Position numbers and translations under genes: made by a program. Source: UBA5066 sp048500275 (lineage in GTDB: Bacteria; Acidobacteriota; Thermoanaerobaculia; UBA5066). From it: a stretch of 64,000 bases of DNA. Positions 1 to 7,087 of this stretch are shown in pieces (the stretch's first letter is position 1; the number at the start of each line of letters is the position of its first letter). Below the pieces are notes generated by a model. That model worked only from the letters and a program-made list of their open reading frames with translations, had not been told where the DNA came from and did not search any database. The stretch spans positions 372,001 through 436,000 of the forward strand of contig JASNYI010000001.1 in assembly GCA_048500275.1 (NCBI GenBank). The letters are read 5' to 3'.

Positions 1-118
1 TCGCGACCAGCTCGTCGACGAAGCCGGAGGGGATCACGGGCTGCGCCACGGCCGCCGTACCCACGACGTGCAGAAGCACCAGGAACGAGGCGGCTCCGGG
101 CCAACGCCGAGCTTCCAT
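1..118 (-). CDS. N-terminus of a secreted protein (partial)
   Basis: Only the first 39 codons are in the window; the gene continues beyond position 1. It starts with ATG at 118, preceded by an AAGGA ribosome site. The peptide opens with a basic stretch (MEARRW), a hydrophobic core and a likely signal-peptidase site after VAQ, so the product is exported. The first mature residues (PVIPSGFVDELVA) resemble the start of PQQ-dependent glucose/sorbosone dehydrogenase-type propellers, but that is a guess from very little sequence. It is divergent from the membrane protein gene at 255. Confidence 0.6.
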   Translation of the reverse strand, partial: MEARRWPGAASFLVLLHVVGTAAVAQPVIPSGFVDELVA

Positions 119-254
119 CGGATCGTCCTTTCGGGCGGCTCCGTGGGCCGACGGCCTCCGCCTCCTGATGATACCCATTCGCACCTCGGCCCCGGGCACG
201 TCCGGCCGGCGACGCCTGAGGGGCTTCCCACCCTCCCGTTAGACTCTGCCCTCC

Positions 255-1349
255 GTGACCGCCCCCGGCCCTTCTCCCTGGCTCTTCTCCCGCCGTGCCG
301 ACCTCCTCCTCTTCGGCGGGCCGTTCCTCGTCTCGCTCCTCCTCCTCGCCTTCGGCGCCCGGACGGGCCACCTCGACGGCGACCTGCCGGTCGTCCTCTG
401 GCTCGGCGTCGTCGTGGCGGTCGACGTGGCGCACGTCTGGTCGACGGGCTGGAGGGTTTACGCCGATCCGGAGGAGCTCCGGCGGCGCCCGGCCCTCTAT
501 CTCGGAATTCCGGCGGCCGCGTACGCCGGAGGCGTCGTCCTCTACACGGCCGGCGACCTCGTCTTCTGGAGGGTCCTCGCCTACCTCGCGACGTTCCACT
601 TCGTGCGCCAGCAGTACGGCTGGGTCGCGCTCTACCGCCGCAGGAGCGGCGAGAACGACGAGCCCGGCGCCCGCTGGGAGCGGCCCCTCGACGCGCTGGC
701 GGTCTACGGGGCCACGGTCGCCCCGCTCCTCTACTGGCACGCGACGCTGCCGAAACTCTTCCACTGGCTGATCGCTGGGGACTACGCGGCCGGGCTGCCG
801 CGCTGGACCGGCCCCGCGGCGCTCGCGACCTTCGGCGTCGTCTTCTTCCTCTGGCTCGCCAAGGAGACGCGGCGCCTCGCCACCGGCCGCGCCGTCTCCT
901 GGGGAAAGGTCCTGGTCGTCGTGACGACGGCCCTCGCCTGGCACCTCGGGATCGTCGTTTTCGAGAGCGACTACGCCTTCGCCGTGACGAACGTCCTCGT
1001 CCACGGCGTCCCCTACTTCGGTCTCGTCTACCTCTCGCAGCGGAAGGCGGCCGAGACCCGGGCCGCGGCCGGCCGCCCCGCGGTCCTCGCCGACCTCGGC
1101 GCGAAGCACGCCGCGCTCTTCCTCGCGCCCCTCGTCGTCCTCGCGCTCCTCGAGGAGTGGGGCTGGGACCGCCTCGTGTGGCACGAGAACGGCGCGCTCT
1201 TCCCCGGAGCCGCGATCGACCCCGGACCGTTCCTCCTCACGCTCCTCGTCCCGCTCCTTGCCCTCCCCCAGGCAACGCACTATCTTCTGGACGCGTGGAT
1301 ATGGCGCGGCTTCAAACCTCAATCCCTCGAAGAGGATAGGGCCGCCTGA
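255..1349 (+). CDS. Polytopic His-motif membrane protein, 3' end replaced by integrated element
   Basis: This is a 364-aa multi-pass membrane protein of unknown function. It starts with GTG at 255; a TAGACT hexamer lies 9 nt upstream and there is no ribosome site, so it may be leaderless. It is a paralogue of the protein at 27199-28359. Shared motifs are RxDLL near the N-terminus, an Asp/His pair in helix 2, HFVRQQYG (here) against HVVRQHYG, a downstream HG, and C-terminal HYxxDxxIW. Conserved membrane histidines suggest a metal- or haem-dependent membrane enzyme, which is inference. Codons 1-350 are native. The last 14 residues (after DAWIW) come from the integrated element. The original tail lies at 14620-14706 and would give a 378-aa protein. 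Confidence 0.75.
   Translation: MTAPGPSPWLFSRRADLLLFGGPFLVSLLLLAFGARTGHLDGDLPVVLWLGVVVAVDVAHVWSTGWRVYADPEELRRRPALYLGIPAAAYAGGVVLYTAGDLVFWRVLAYLATFHFVRQQYGWVALYRRRSGENDEPGARWERPLDALAVYGATVAPLLYWHATLPKLFHWLIAGDYAAGLPRWTGPAALATFGVVFFLWLAKETRRLATGRAVSWGKVLVVVTTALAWHLGIVVFESDYAFAVTNVLVHGVPYFGLVYLSQRKAAETRAAAGRPAVLADLGAKHAALFLAPLVVLALLEEWGWDRLVWHENGALFPGAAIDPGPFLLTLLVPLLALPQATHYLLDAWIWRGFKPQSLEEDRAA
1286..1304 (+). repeat. attL core, 19-bp direct repeat
   Basis: TCTGGACGCGTGGATATGG is repeated exactly at 14601-14619. It encodes the LDAWIW motif of the host membrane protein in the same reading frame at both copies. The integrase gene ends 15 bp inside this copy, the usual arrangement for a tyrosine-recombinase attachment site. 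Confidence 0.9.
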
Positions 1350-2434
1350 GGCGCGTCGAGGTGGCGCCGAAGTGGCGCCTCACCCGACTTTTCCACAACG
1401 GCCACCCGGTCGACGGCCTCCTGAAGGTGGGCCGGGGAGAGGTGGGCGTAGCGGAACGTCATCGTGACGTTCGAGTGCCCGAGGAGCTCCGCGATCGTCC
1501 GAAGGGGCGTGCCGTCGATCGCGAGCCAGGAGGCGAAGGTGTGCCGGATCGAATGGACGGAGAGCCCCTGTCGCGTCCCAGCGCGCTTCGCCGCGCGGTA
1601 GAAGCGGCGCTTGACCTCGTGATCGGGCCAGGGCGACCCGTCCGCCTTCCGGAAGACGGACGCCCCCGGCGTGCCCCGCGGTAGCGCCTCGAGCACTTCG
1701 GCGAGCGCGGCGCTCATTCGCTGCGTCTTCAGCCGGCCTCCGACCTTCCGCATGGTGAAGGTCAGCTTCCGGCCCGGGAGGTCTACGTCCGCCCAGGTGA
1801 GGGAGAGGACCTCGTTCAGGCGAGAGCCCGTGTAGAGCAGCGCGCGGAAGACGGGGCGGACGTCGCTCTCGACGGCGACGAGGAAGGCGCGCCATTCCTC
1901 CGGCGCGAAGAAGTCGACCCGGCCGCGCTCTTCGGGAAGACGCGTGAAGCCTCCCACCGGGAGGGGGTCACGGTCGATCCACCCCCACGCGATCGCCTTC
2001 CTGACCATGGCGCGGAGGAGCATCGTCTCCCCGTTGATCGTCCCGGGCTCCGCGCCCTCCTCCCGCCGGTGCCTCTGGTACGCCTCAACGTCGGAGGAGC
2101 GGAGGAGGTCAAGCGGTTTCGCGCCGAGGAAGGGAATCAGGTGCTTTTCGGAGCGGATCCCGTACTCCTGAACCGTCTTCGGGCGCAGCGTGGGGGTCCG
2201 CGAGGCGATGAACTCTTGGAGGGCGACCTCCACCGTGAACCGCTTCGGGACGGGCCGCGAGGACATCGCGGCCGCCTTCGCGACGGCCACGCGGTAGAGG
2301 CGAAGGGCCTCCGCGTGCGTCGTCCCCTTCGGGAGCGTGACCTGCTTCCGGGGCCCGGCCTTCCGGCCGGCCGAGTAGAGGCGGAACCTCCATCGGCCGT
2401 CGGGGAGCTGATTCAGGCCGGGCGTGGCCTTCAT
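1319..2434 (-). CDS. int: Phage-type tyrosine integrase
   Basis: This 371-aa site-specific recombinase probably integrates and excises the element at the flanking 19-bp repeats. An N-terminal arm-binding region (about 1-60) precedes a SAM-like core-binding domain (about 68-155) and the catalytic domain. The full catalytic set is visible: R205 (TGSRLNE), K236, H294 and R297 (HSIRH), H320 (LLGHS) and nucleophile Y329 (FRYAHLS). The ATG at 2434 overlaps the preceding gene's stop as ATGA, so translation is probably coupled. The 3' end overlaps the chimeric end of the host gene convergently by 31 bp and stops just inside attL. Confidence 0.95.
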   Translation of the reverse strand: MKATPGLNQLPDGRWRFRLYSAGRKAGPRKQVTLPKGTTHAEALRLYRVAVAKAAAMSSRPVPKRFTVEVALQEFIASRTPTLRPKTVQEYGIRSEKHLIPFLGAKPLDLLRSSDVEAYQRHRREEGAEPGTINGETMLLRAMVRKAIAWGWIDRDPLPVGGFTRLPEERGRVDFFAPEEWRAFLVAVESDVRPVFRALLYTGSRLNEVLSLTWADVDLPGRKLTFTMRKVGGRLKTQRMSAALAEVLEALPRGTPGASVFRKADGSPWPDHEVKRRFYRAAKRAGTRQGLSVHSIRHTFASWLAIDGTPLRTIAELLGHSNVTMTFRYAHLSPAHLQEAVDRVAVVEKSGEAPLRRHLDAPQAALSSSRD

Positions 2435-2667
2435 TTCCGGAAGCGCTCCCGGTGAGCCTGAGCGACGGCGTCGAGGACCCGGACGGCGAACCCGGAGAGC
2501 GTGAGCCCGTAGTGCTCCGCCGCGGCCCGGATGTCGTCCTTCTGCTGAGGCGTGAGGTAGACGGAGAGGCGCTCGCTCGGTCTCAGAAGGAGGTCGACCC
2601 GTTCCGGTGGAATCTCGCGAAGGAGCTCCGCGAGCTGGTCGAGCTTCTCGGAGACGTCGCGCGACAT
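2431..2667 (-). CDS. 78-aa protein between the two recombinases
   Basis: A small soluble protein starting MSRDVSEKLDQLAELL. Its ATG at 2667 overlaps the stop of the serine recombinase (TGATG), and its own stop overlaps the integrase ATG, so all three genes are translationally chained. The C-terminal half (LTPQQKDDIRAAAEHYG...SGFAVRVLDAV) resembles the helix-rich core of ribbon-helix-helix or mobile-element accessory DNA-binding proteins such as MobC. A role as recombination directionality factor or autorepressor is inference from position. Confidence 0.75.
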   Translation of the reverse strand: MSRDVSEKLDQLAELLREIPPERVDLLLRPSERLSVYLTPQQKDDIRAAAEHYGLTLSGFAVRVLDAVAQAHRERFRK

Positions 2668-3374
2668 CACGCGGCCTCCCGCAGTTTGGCGGCGCGGCGG
2701 AGGATCATGAGGACGACGTTTGACGGCCATACGTGGCCGCCATTCTGCCGCCGGATCTGTCGCCGTTCCAGCTCTCCCGCGATCGCGCGAAGGGAAAGCC
2801 CGGACTCCCGGAGCCCGACCATGAGTCGGATCGCTGCCTGCTCCTCTTCGATGGGCTCGAGGCCGTCCTCCGAGAGCCGGTAGCCGTAGGGGATCTTCCC
2901 GGAGATCCGCTCGCCCTGGCGGCGCTTGAACGCGAGCGCCGAGGTCGTCCGCTCGGAGACGAGGTCCCGCTCGAACTCGGCGAGAACGGCGAGCATCCGG
3001 AAAACCATCTTGCCGGCCGCGCTCGTCGTGTCGATCGACTCGGAGAGGGACACGAGGTCGGCGCCGGCCTTGTCGAGGCGCTCGGCGATCGCGAGGGCGT
3101 CCTTCGTCGACCGCGCCATCCGCGAGAGGGAGTAGACGACGAGGGGCGCGCGGCGCCGGCACGCCTCGGAGAGTGCGGCCTGAAGCCCGGGACGGTTCCA
3201 AGCCTTGCCGCCCGAGAGCCCCGCGTCAACGTGGACCGACCCGAGCTCCATTCCCTGTGCGGCGGCCCAGGCTCGAAGACGCGCCTCCTGCGCCTCGAGC
3301 GAGACGCCCTCGGAGGCCTGCCGCTCCGTGCTGACCCTGACGTAGCCGACTGCCGCTTTCGTGCCGCTCTTCAT
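2667..3374 (-). CDS. Serine recombinase (resolvase/invertase family)
   Basis: About 235 aa from the ATG at 3374, which has AGG 5 nt upstream; an ATG at 3386 is an alternative. The resolvase catalytic domain opens with GYVRVST, where the Ser is the nucleophile, and contains VYSLSRMARS, the usual active-site arginine segment, and the EFERDLVSERT helix. A short Recombinase-domain segment follows (GKIPYGYRLSEDG, then SLRAIAGEL). It is larger than Tn3-type resolvases but far shorter than large serine integrases, so it is more likely a resolvase or invertase than the integrating enzyme. A TTGACA at 3410-3405 upstream may be a -35 box. It heads a three-gene chain with the 78-aa protein and the integrase. 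Confidence 0.9.
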   Translation of the reverse strand: MKSGTKAAVGYVRVSTERQASEGVSLEAQEARLRAWAAAQGMELGSVHVDAGLSGGKAWNRPGLQAALSEACRRRAPLVVYSLSRMARSTKDALAIAERLDKAGADLVSLSESIDTTSAAGKMVFRMLAVLAEFERDLVSERTTSALAFKRRQGERISGKIPYGYRLSEDGLEPIEEEQAAIRLMVGLRESGLSLRAIAGELERRQIRRQNGGHVWPSNVVLMILRRAAKLREAA

Positions 3375-3522
3375 GAGCCTAAACATGGGGTCACGCAAGC
3401 GACGTGTCAAGAGGGATCATGCGAATACTGCGCTTTATGCGCTAGAGACGGTCCGGTTGCTACCGCGCGGGACCGGCGCAAGTCAGGCGGTTTCGGCGGT
3501 CGCGACCCAACGCGCGCGGCCC

Positions 3523-4038
3523 CTACCGCCCCCGCCGCGAGAGCACCCGCCGGAGCTGCCCGAGCGCCCGCGCCTCGATGCTCCGGACCGTCGACCGGCA
3601 GACGCCCAGGGCGACGGCGATCTCCTCGTACGTCTGCTCCTCCCCCTCGAGTCCGAACCGGCGGACGAGGACCTCGCGCTCGCGCGGCCGGAGCTCGCCG
3701 AGGACCGCCCAGAGCCGGGCGACCATGAGCGGCGCCCCGGCATCGGCCGGCGAGACGTGCGGGAGGCCCGGCCGCTCCACCTCCTTCCCGTCCGGGAGGA
3801 CGAAGAGGATGCACGTCTCCCGAGACGCGGCGCGCCTCTGCCGGAGAACCTCGGAAAGGCACTCCCGCCGGCACGCCGTGGCGGCCAGAGGGCCGAAGGA
3901 GCCCCGGGCAGGGTCGAAGTCCCTCTCGGCCTCGACGAGGCCCCAGAGGGCCGCCGAGACGATTCCGTCACGGTCCGGCCCGTTGAAGCGGGCGGCGACC
4001 GAGAGGGCGAGGGGGCGGTAGGCGGCGGCGAGGCTCAC
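3523..4038 (-). CDS. Minimal sigma-70 family factor carried by the element
   Basis: 171 aa with two recognisable parts. Residues about 5-70 resemble sigma region 2 (LWGLVEAERDFDPARGSFGP, then the acidic and basic helix). Residues about 115-165 are a region 4 helix-turn-helix (LRPREREVLVRRFGLEGEE, then TYEEIAVALGVCRSTVRSIE). Region 3 is absent. The GTG start at 4038 overlaps the upstream stop as GTGA. As the distal gene of the leftward block it may direct late transcription of the element or redirect host polymerase; this is inference. The linker holds two cysteines but no recognisable anti-sigma site. Confidence 0.85.
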   Translation of the reverse strand: MSLAAAYRPLALSVAARFNGPDRDGIVSAALWGLVEAERDFDPARGSFGPLAATACRRECLSEVLRQRRAASRETCILFVLPDGKEVERPGLPHVSPADAGAPLMVARLWAVLGELRPREREVLVRRFGLEGEEQTYEEIAVALGVCRSTVRSIEARALGQLRRVLSRRGR

Positions 4039-4481
4039 GCGACGGCTGAGGGGTCGTCCTGGTCCGTCTCGGGGCTCGAGGGCGACTCGTTCGCGCCGAA
4101 GCCATTCCCGAGGGCGCCCGCTACAAAGTTCGCGAGGCGAATTGCCACGGCCGCCGGATCCGTCCTGGTCAGGTCATGTCCGGTGTCGGGGTCGACCGGG
4201 TCCGCGACGGGGCGACCGTGCAGGAGCGAGAGGACGAGCCGCTCGGCGCCGAGCCGGACCCGCGGGTCCTTGTTCTTCAGGAGTTTCGACATCCTCGCGA
4301 AGGCCGAAGGGAGCTTCGCGTCAGGGTCTCCAGCCTCGAGCGCCTGTAGGAGCTCCCGGCCGGCCAGCGTCCGCCGGTTCGGCGAGCCCGGAGGACGGCC
4401 AGGGCCGCCCGGCCCGCCCTTCACGAACCGCCCGGCCGTGTCGCGCTCGTCCGATTTCGGGCCGTTACTCTGACCGGCCAT
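4035..4481 (-). CDS. DUF5681-like phage-associated protein
   Basis: 148 aa. The N-terminus carries the glycine/proline-rich signature TAGRFVKGGPGGPGRPPGS followed by PNRRT, typical of DUF5681-type proteins usually found beside terminase genes in Proteobacteria and phages. The rest is helical with an acidic, low-complexity tail. It lies 4 bp after the HTH protein and overlaps the sigma factor. No large terminase is present to partner it here. Confidence 0.7.
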   Translation of the reverse strand: MAGQSNGPKSDERDTAGRFVKGGPGGPGRPPGSPNRRTLAGRELLQALEAGDPDAKLPSAFARMSKLLKNKDPRVRLGAERLVLSLLHGRPVADPVDPDTGHDLTRTDPAAVAIRLANFVAGALGNGFGANESPSSPETDQDDPSAVA

Positions 4482-4485
4482 CCGT

Positions 4486-5031
4486 CTACGCCCTCAGCTC
4501 GAGCGCCGGGGCTTCGGTCCGGGGGAGCTCCCTGCCGGGCTCCTCGCCCAGCTCGGCGGCCTCGAACCGGGCAAGCGCGCTATCGAGGGCCGCGAGGGCG
4601 TCGGGGAACGGCAGAAGGGAATCGATGATCGCTTCCCTTACCGTGACCCAGGCCGGCGACGCGAGGAAGCCCGCCGCGTCGACCTTCCGCTCCTCGGCGA
4701 CCTTGTGGAGGAGCGTCACGACGTCGAGGAGCGCCTTCACGGCCGCGATGGCGCACCTGTAGTCCCCTCCCCTCTCCGCCTTCGCCAGGAGCCGCCGGGC
4801 GTCCTCCTCGAGCCGGCGGACCTTCTCAGCGAGCGTCTCGGCCTTCTGCACCTCGGCGTCCCGCCGGGCGAGAGCGAGGCGTTCCGGAACGTGGGCCTTG
4901 TGCCGGAGGACGGTCTGGGCCGACGTTCCGAATCGTTCCGCGATGTTCCGGAACGAGGCGCGCCCCTCGACGAGGGCGGCGTCGATCTCGTCCCGGCGCG
5001 GGGAGGTGCAGAGGGTGCAGCGCGGGGGCAC
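4486..5031 (-). CDS. HTH protein with N-terminal Cys pair (terminase-small-subunit-like)
   Basis: 181 aa from GTG 5031, which shares one base with the preceding stop (TAGTG). The N-terminus CTLCTSPRRDEID is a Cys-x2-Cys motif. Next comes a helix-turn-helix segment (SFRNIAERFGTSAQTVLRHK), then a charged coiled coil (about 60-90) and a helical C-terminus. The order HTH then helical tail is like small terminase subunits and other phage DNA-recognition proteins. With no large subunit in the element the role is uncertain; a transcription factor is equally possible. Confidence 0.75.
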   Translation of the reverse strand: MPPRCTLCTSPRRDEIDAALVEGRASFRNIAERFGTSAQTVLRHKAHVPERLALARRDAEVQKAETLAEKVRRLEEDARRLLAKAERGGDYRCAIAAVKALLDVVTLLHKVAEERKVDAAGFLASPAWVTVREAIIDSLLPFPDALAALDSALARFEAAELGEEPGRELPRTEAPALELRA

Positions 5032-5258
5032 TACGTCTCTTTCTCGGGGCTGAGGAGCGCCTCGGCTCCCACGGCGGCCCTGAGGAGGGTCGGGAGGGAC
5101 ACGCGGAGCCCGCGGCGCTGCGCCAGGAGCGAGAGGATGAGGACGAGCGCGAGCCTGTAGTCCCTCTTGGCGAGCGCCTCCTCGGCGCCTTCGATGAGGC
5201 CCTCGGGGGGGAGCCTGTGAAGCAGGCGCTCGAGCAACACGTCCGGGATTTCAAGCAT
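5031..5258 (-). CDS. 75-aa Leu-rich helical protein
   Basis: Starts with ATG at 5258 with GGAGA 7 nt upstream; a longer in-frame extension to 5399 lacks a ribosome site and is not preferred. The product (MLEIPDVLLERLLHRLPPEG...) is short, leucine-rich and predicted all-helical, with no recognised domain. It overlaps the HTH protein's start by one base. About 100 bp without a gene separate it from the coiled-coil gene upstream. Confidence 0.7.
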   Translation of the reverse strand: MLEIPDVLLERLLHRLPPEGLIEGAEEALAKRDYRLALVLILSLLAQRRGLRVSLPTLLRAAVGAEALLSPEKET

Positions 5259-5359
5259 TACGAGGTCTCCACGAAAGATCCCGCCCCGCTCGTCGCCCTG
5301 CCCGATCCGGCACGCCCAGGAGGAGGCGCAGAAGGGCGGCGAGGGGGCGGGAAGGGTTT

Positions 5360-5956
5360 TCAGTCGGTCTCCGGCGCAGCAGACGGTGAGGGGAGCCACG
5401 GGACGTCGAGCTGGAGAAACTCCACTCCGGAGGGATCGGCCCCGCGGAGCACTGCGGTGAGCTCGTCGTCAGCCCTCTCGGGGTGGAAGGGCGGGGAAAC
5501 CCGGCCCGCGGCCGACACGGCCCGATCGCGCTCCCGGTCCGCCCGCACCATCGGCCCGATCGTGTCGGAGAGGGCACGAAGGGCGGCCCTGAACTTCTTC
5601 TCGGCGAGCTCGAAGGCGACTTCAGCCCGGGAGGCCTCGCGCTCGAGGCGCGCCTGCCGCGCGGCGCGCTCCTCCTCGGCGACGACGAGCCGGGCGGCGT
5701 CGAGGGCGCGGCCGGCGGCGGAGATCTCGAGCGCGAGCGCCGCGAGCTTCGCGTCGGCGGCGACGAGGGCCGCGGCATCCGCCGAGGCGTCATCGCCCCT
5801 CTCGGCCGTGGCGTCGATCGCCTTCCGGAGCGCGTCGGCCTCGCTCCGGATCGCCTCTCGGCGCCGCTCGAGGGTCTCCTTCCGCTCCGCCATGACCTGG
5901 ACGCGGGCCTCGGCCTCCGAGGGCGCCGTGGCGGTGGGGCGCTTACCGAGCGCCAT
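5360..5956 (-). CDS. Coiled-coil protein
   Basis: 198 aa from the ATG at 5956, inside the end of the upstream gene (14-bp overlap). Nearly the whole chain from about residue 15 to 145 is an Ala/Glu/Arg heptad-rich coiled coil (AERKETLERRREAIRSEADA and similar). The C-terminal 50 residues are Pro-rich and end in VPWLPSPSAAPETD. No family was recognised. A scaffold-like or assembly role is possible by analogy with phage coiled-coil proteins, but nothing shows it directly. Confidence 0.75.
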   Translation of the reverse strand: MALGKRPTATAPSEAEARVQVMAERKETLERRREAIRSEADALRKAIDATAERGDDASADAAALVAADAKLAALALEISAAGRALDAARLVVAEEERAARQARLEREASRAEVAFELAEKKFRAALRALSDTIGPMVRADRERDRAVSAAGRVSPPFHPERADDELTAVLRGADPSGVEFLQLDVPWLPSPSAAPETD

Positions 5957-6203
5957 CGAAGTAGTCCTCGGGCTTGAGCTGAGCGAGAGCCGTCGAGATG
6001 GAAATGCCGAGCTCGGCCGTGAGCCGCGCGGCATCGGAGCAGAAGTCGCGGTAGCGGAACCGCGAGGGGTCCACCGGCGGCGCTTGCACGCTCACGTTGG
6101 CGGCCAACCCGGCGGCGACGTCGCCGAGGGGCCGGCCGGTCCGCTTCGCGAGCTCCTCGCACGCGCCGATGAATTCTCTGTGGGTGAGGGTGACGTTCTG
6201 CAT
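5943..6203 (-). CDS. 86-aa phage-type protein of unknown function
   Basis: Starts with ATG 6203 behind an excellent AAGGAAAGG ribosome site. It begins MQNVTLTHREFIGACEELAK and ends PEDYFDGAR. It is acidic and mostly helical. Its position downstream of the tape measure gene and its size fit a small structural or assembly protein, but no family was recognised. Confidence 0.75.
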   Translation of the reverse strand: MQNVTLTHREFIGACEELAKRTGRPLGDVAAGLAANVSVQAPPVDPSRFRYRDFCSDAARLTAELGISISTALAQLKPEDYFDGAR

Positions 6204-6252
6204 GGTGCCTTTCCTTTCAGGTCAAGGGTTAGCGACGTGCCCGGCGGGGCGG

Positions 6253-6561
6253 TTAGTGGAGCGTCTCAGCCTGCGGCGGGGCGTCCGCCGGCGCGTAGTG
6301 CGGCGACCGCCGAGCGAGCGAATCGCGCACGCTCGCCGCGGCCGCGGTGAGGAGCGAGAGCTCCCAATACGTCACGAGGAAGGCCTCGCCTGTGCGGATG
6401 AGGAGGAGGTCCGACGGATCGGCCGGGCCGGGCCCGGGAACCGCGACGAGGCGTAGCGGCGGGAGCTCGCCATCGCGCATCGGTGGAATGGCTCGATGCG
6501 GAGGCGGAGCGGTCCAAGCGTGGAGCCTCGCGCGAAGCATGCGGAGGAGTGCCCGCATCAT
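6253..6561 (-). CDS. 102-aa small protein
   Basis: The ATG at 6561 overlaps the previous gene's stop as ATGA. The N-terminus is amphipathic (MMRALLRMLRARLHAW), the middle is Pro-rich, and a helical segment (AFLVTYWELSLLTAAAAS) follows. No domain was recognised. It is probably a small membrane-associated or structural protein. Confidence 0.6.
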   Translation of the reverse strand: MMRALLRMLRARLHAWTAPPPHRAIPPMRDGELPPLRLVAVPGPGPADPSDLLLIRTGEAFLVTYWELSLLTAAAASVRDSLARRSPHYAPADAPPQAETLH

Positions 6562-6689
6562 CGACGCCCCCCGCGGGACACGCCTTCCCGGTCCGGCTCC
6601 TCGAGCCCCGGGGCTGACGGAGCGTCCGGCACGGAGCCGGCCGGGAAGGACGGAATCAAGAGGCTCGGCACGAGGTCCTCGGCGCTCAT
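6558..6689 (-). CDS. 43-aa small ORF in the element operon
   Basis: The reading frame begins at ATG 6689, 20 bp after the stop of the 125-aa gene, and ends in an ATGA overlap with the 102-aa gene; that overlap is the main support. The peptide (MSAEDLVPSLLIPSFPAG...) is Pro/Ser-rich. No good ribosome site precedes the ATG, so it may not be translated. Confidence 0.45.
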   Translation of the reverse strand: MSAEDLVPSLLIPSFPAGSVPDAPSAPGLEEPDREGVSRGGRR

Positions 6690-6709
6690 GACGGAGCGGT
6701 CGCTACCGC

Positions 6710-7087
6710 CTACCTGTCCCACGCGGCGAAGAGCTGCGTCATGTCGCGATCGATCCTCGGGAGGTCGACCTTCTTCCCGGCGTCGATCCTGTAGCCGGCC
6801 AGGGCGATGAGGCACGCGACGCCCCACTGGCCCTCCCGCGCGGCGTCTCCAAGCACGCCCTTGAGCACCGCGAGGGTCTCCTCGGGTTTCGCCACGCGCC
6901 CCTCCTCGAGCGCCTGGAACAGGTCCTCGACTTCCTTCTTCTGAAGCATGGTCCGGAGTCCTTTCTTCCCGGCCGGCGTCCTTCGCGCCGCCGGGACGTC
7001 ATGCCGTCGAACGAGATGAAAGAGCGCCCAGACGGCCGTCGCGAGGGCCGCCGCCAGGAGGAGGGCGCGGGCCTCGAAGCCGCCCAT
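6710..7087 (-). CDS. Small single-pass membrane protein after the tape measure gene
   Basis: 125 aa from ATG 7087, which overlaps the tape measure stop (TGATG). Residues about 6-25 (ARALLLAAALATAVWALFHL) form one transmembrane helix, followed by a basic stretch and a soluble helical C-terminus (MLQKKEVEDLFQALEEGRVA onward). M47 is an internal alternative start that would give a soluble 79-aa protein. Confidence 0.7.
   Translation of the reverse strand: MGGFEARALLLAAALATAVWALFHLVRRHDVPAARRTPAGKKGLRTMLQKKEVEDLFQALEEGRVAKPEETLAVLKGVLGDAAREGQWGVACLIALAGYRIDAGKKVDLPRIDRDMTQLFAAWDR

Noticed and set aside
3375..3410. TTG at 3410 as start of the serine recombinase
   Set aside because: It is part of a TTGACA box, has no ribosome site, and the conserved domain begins later; ATG 3374 fits better.
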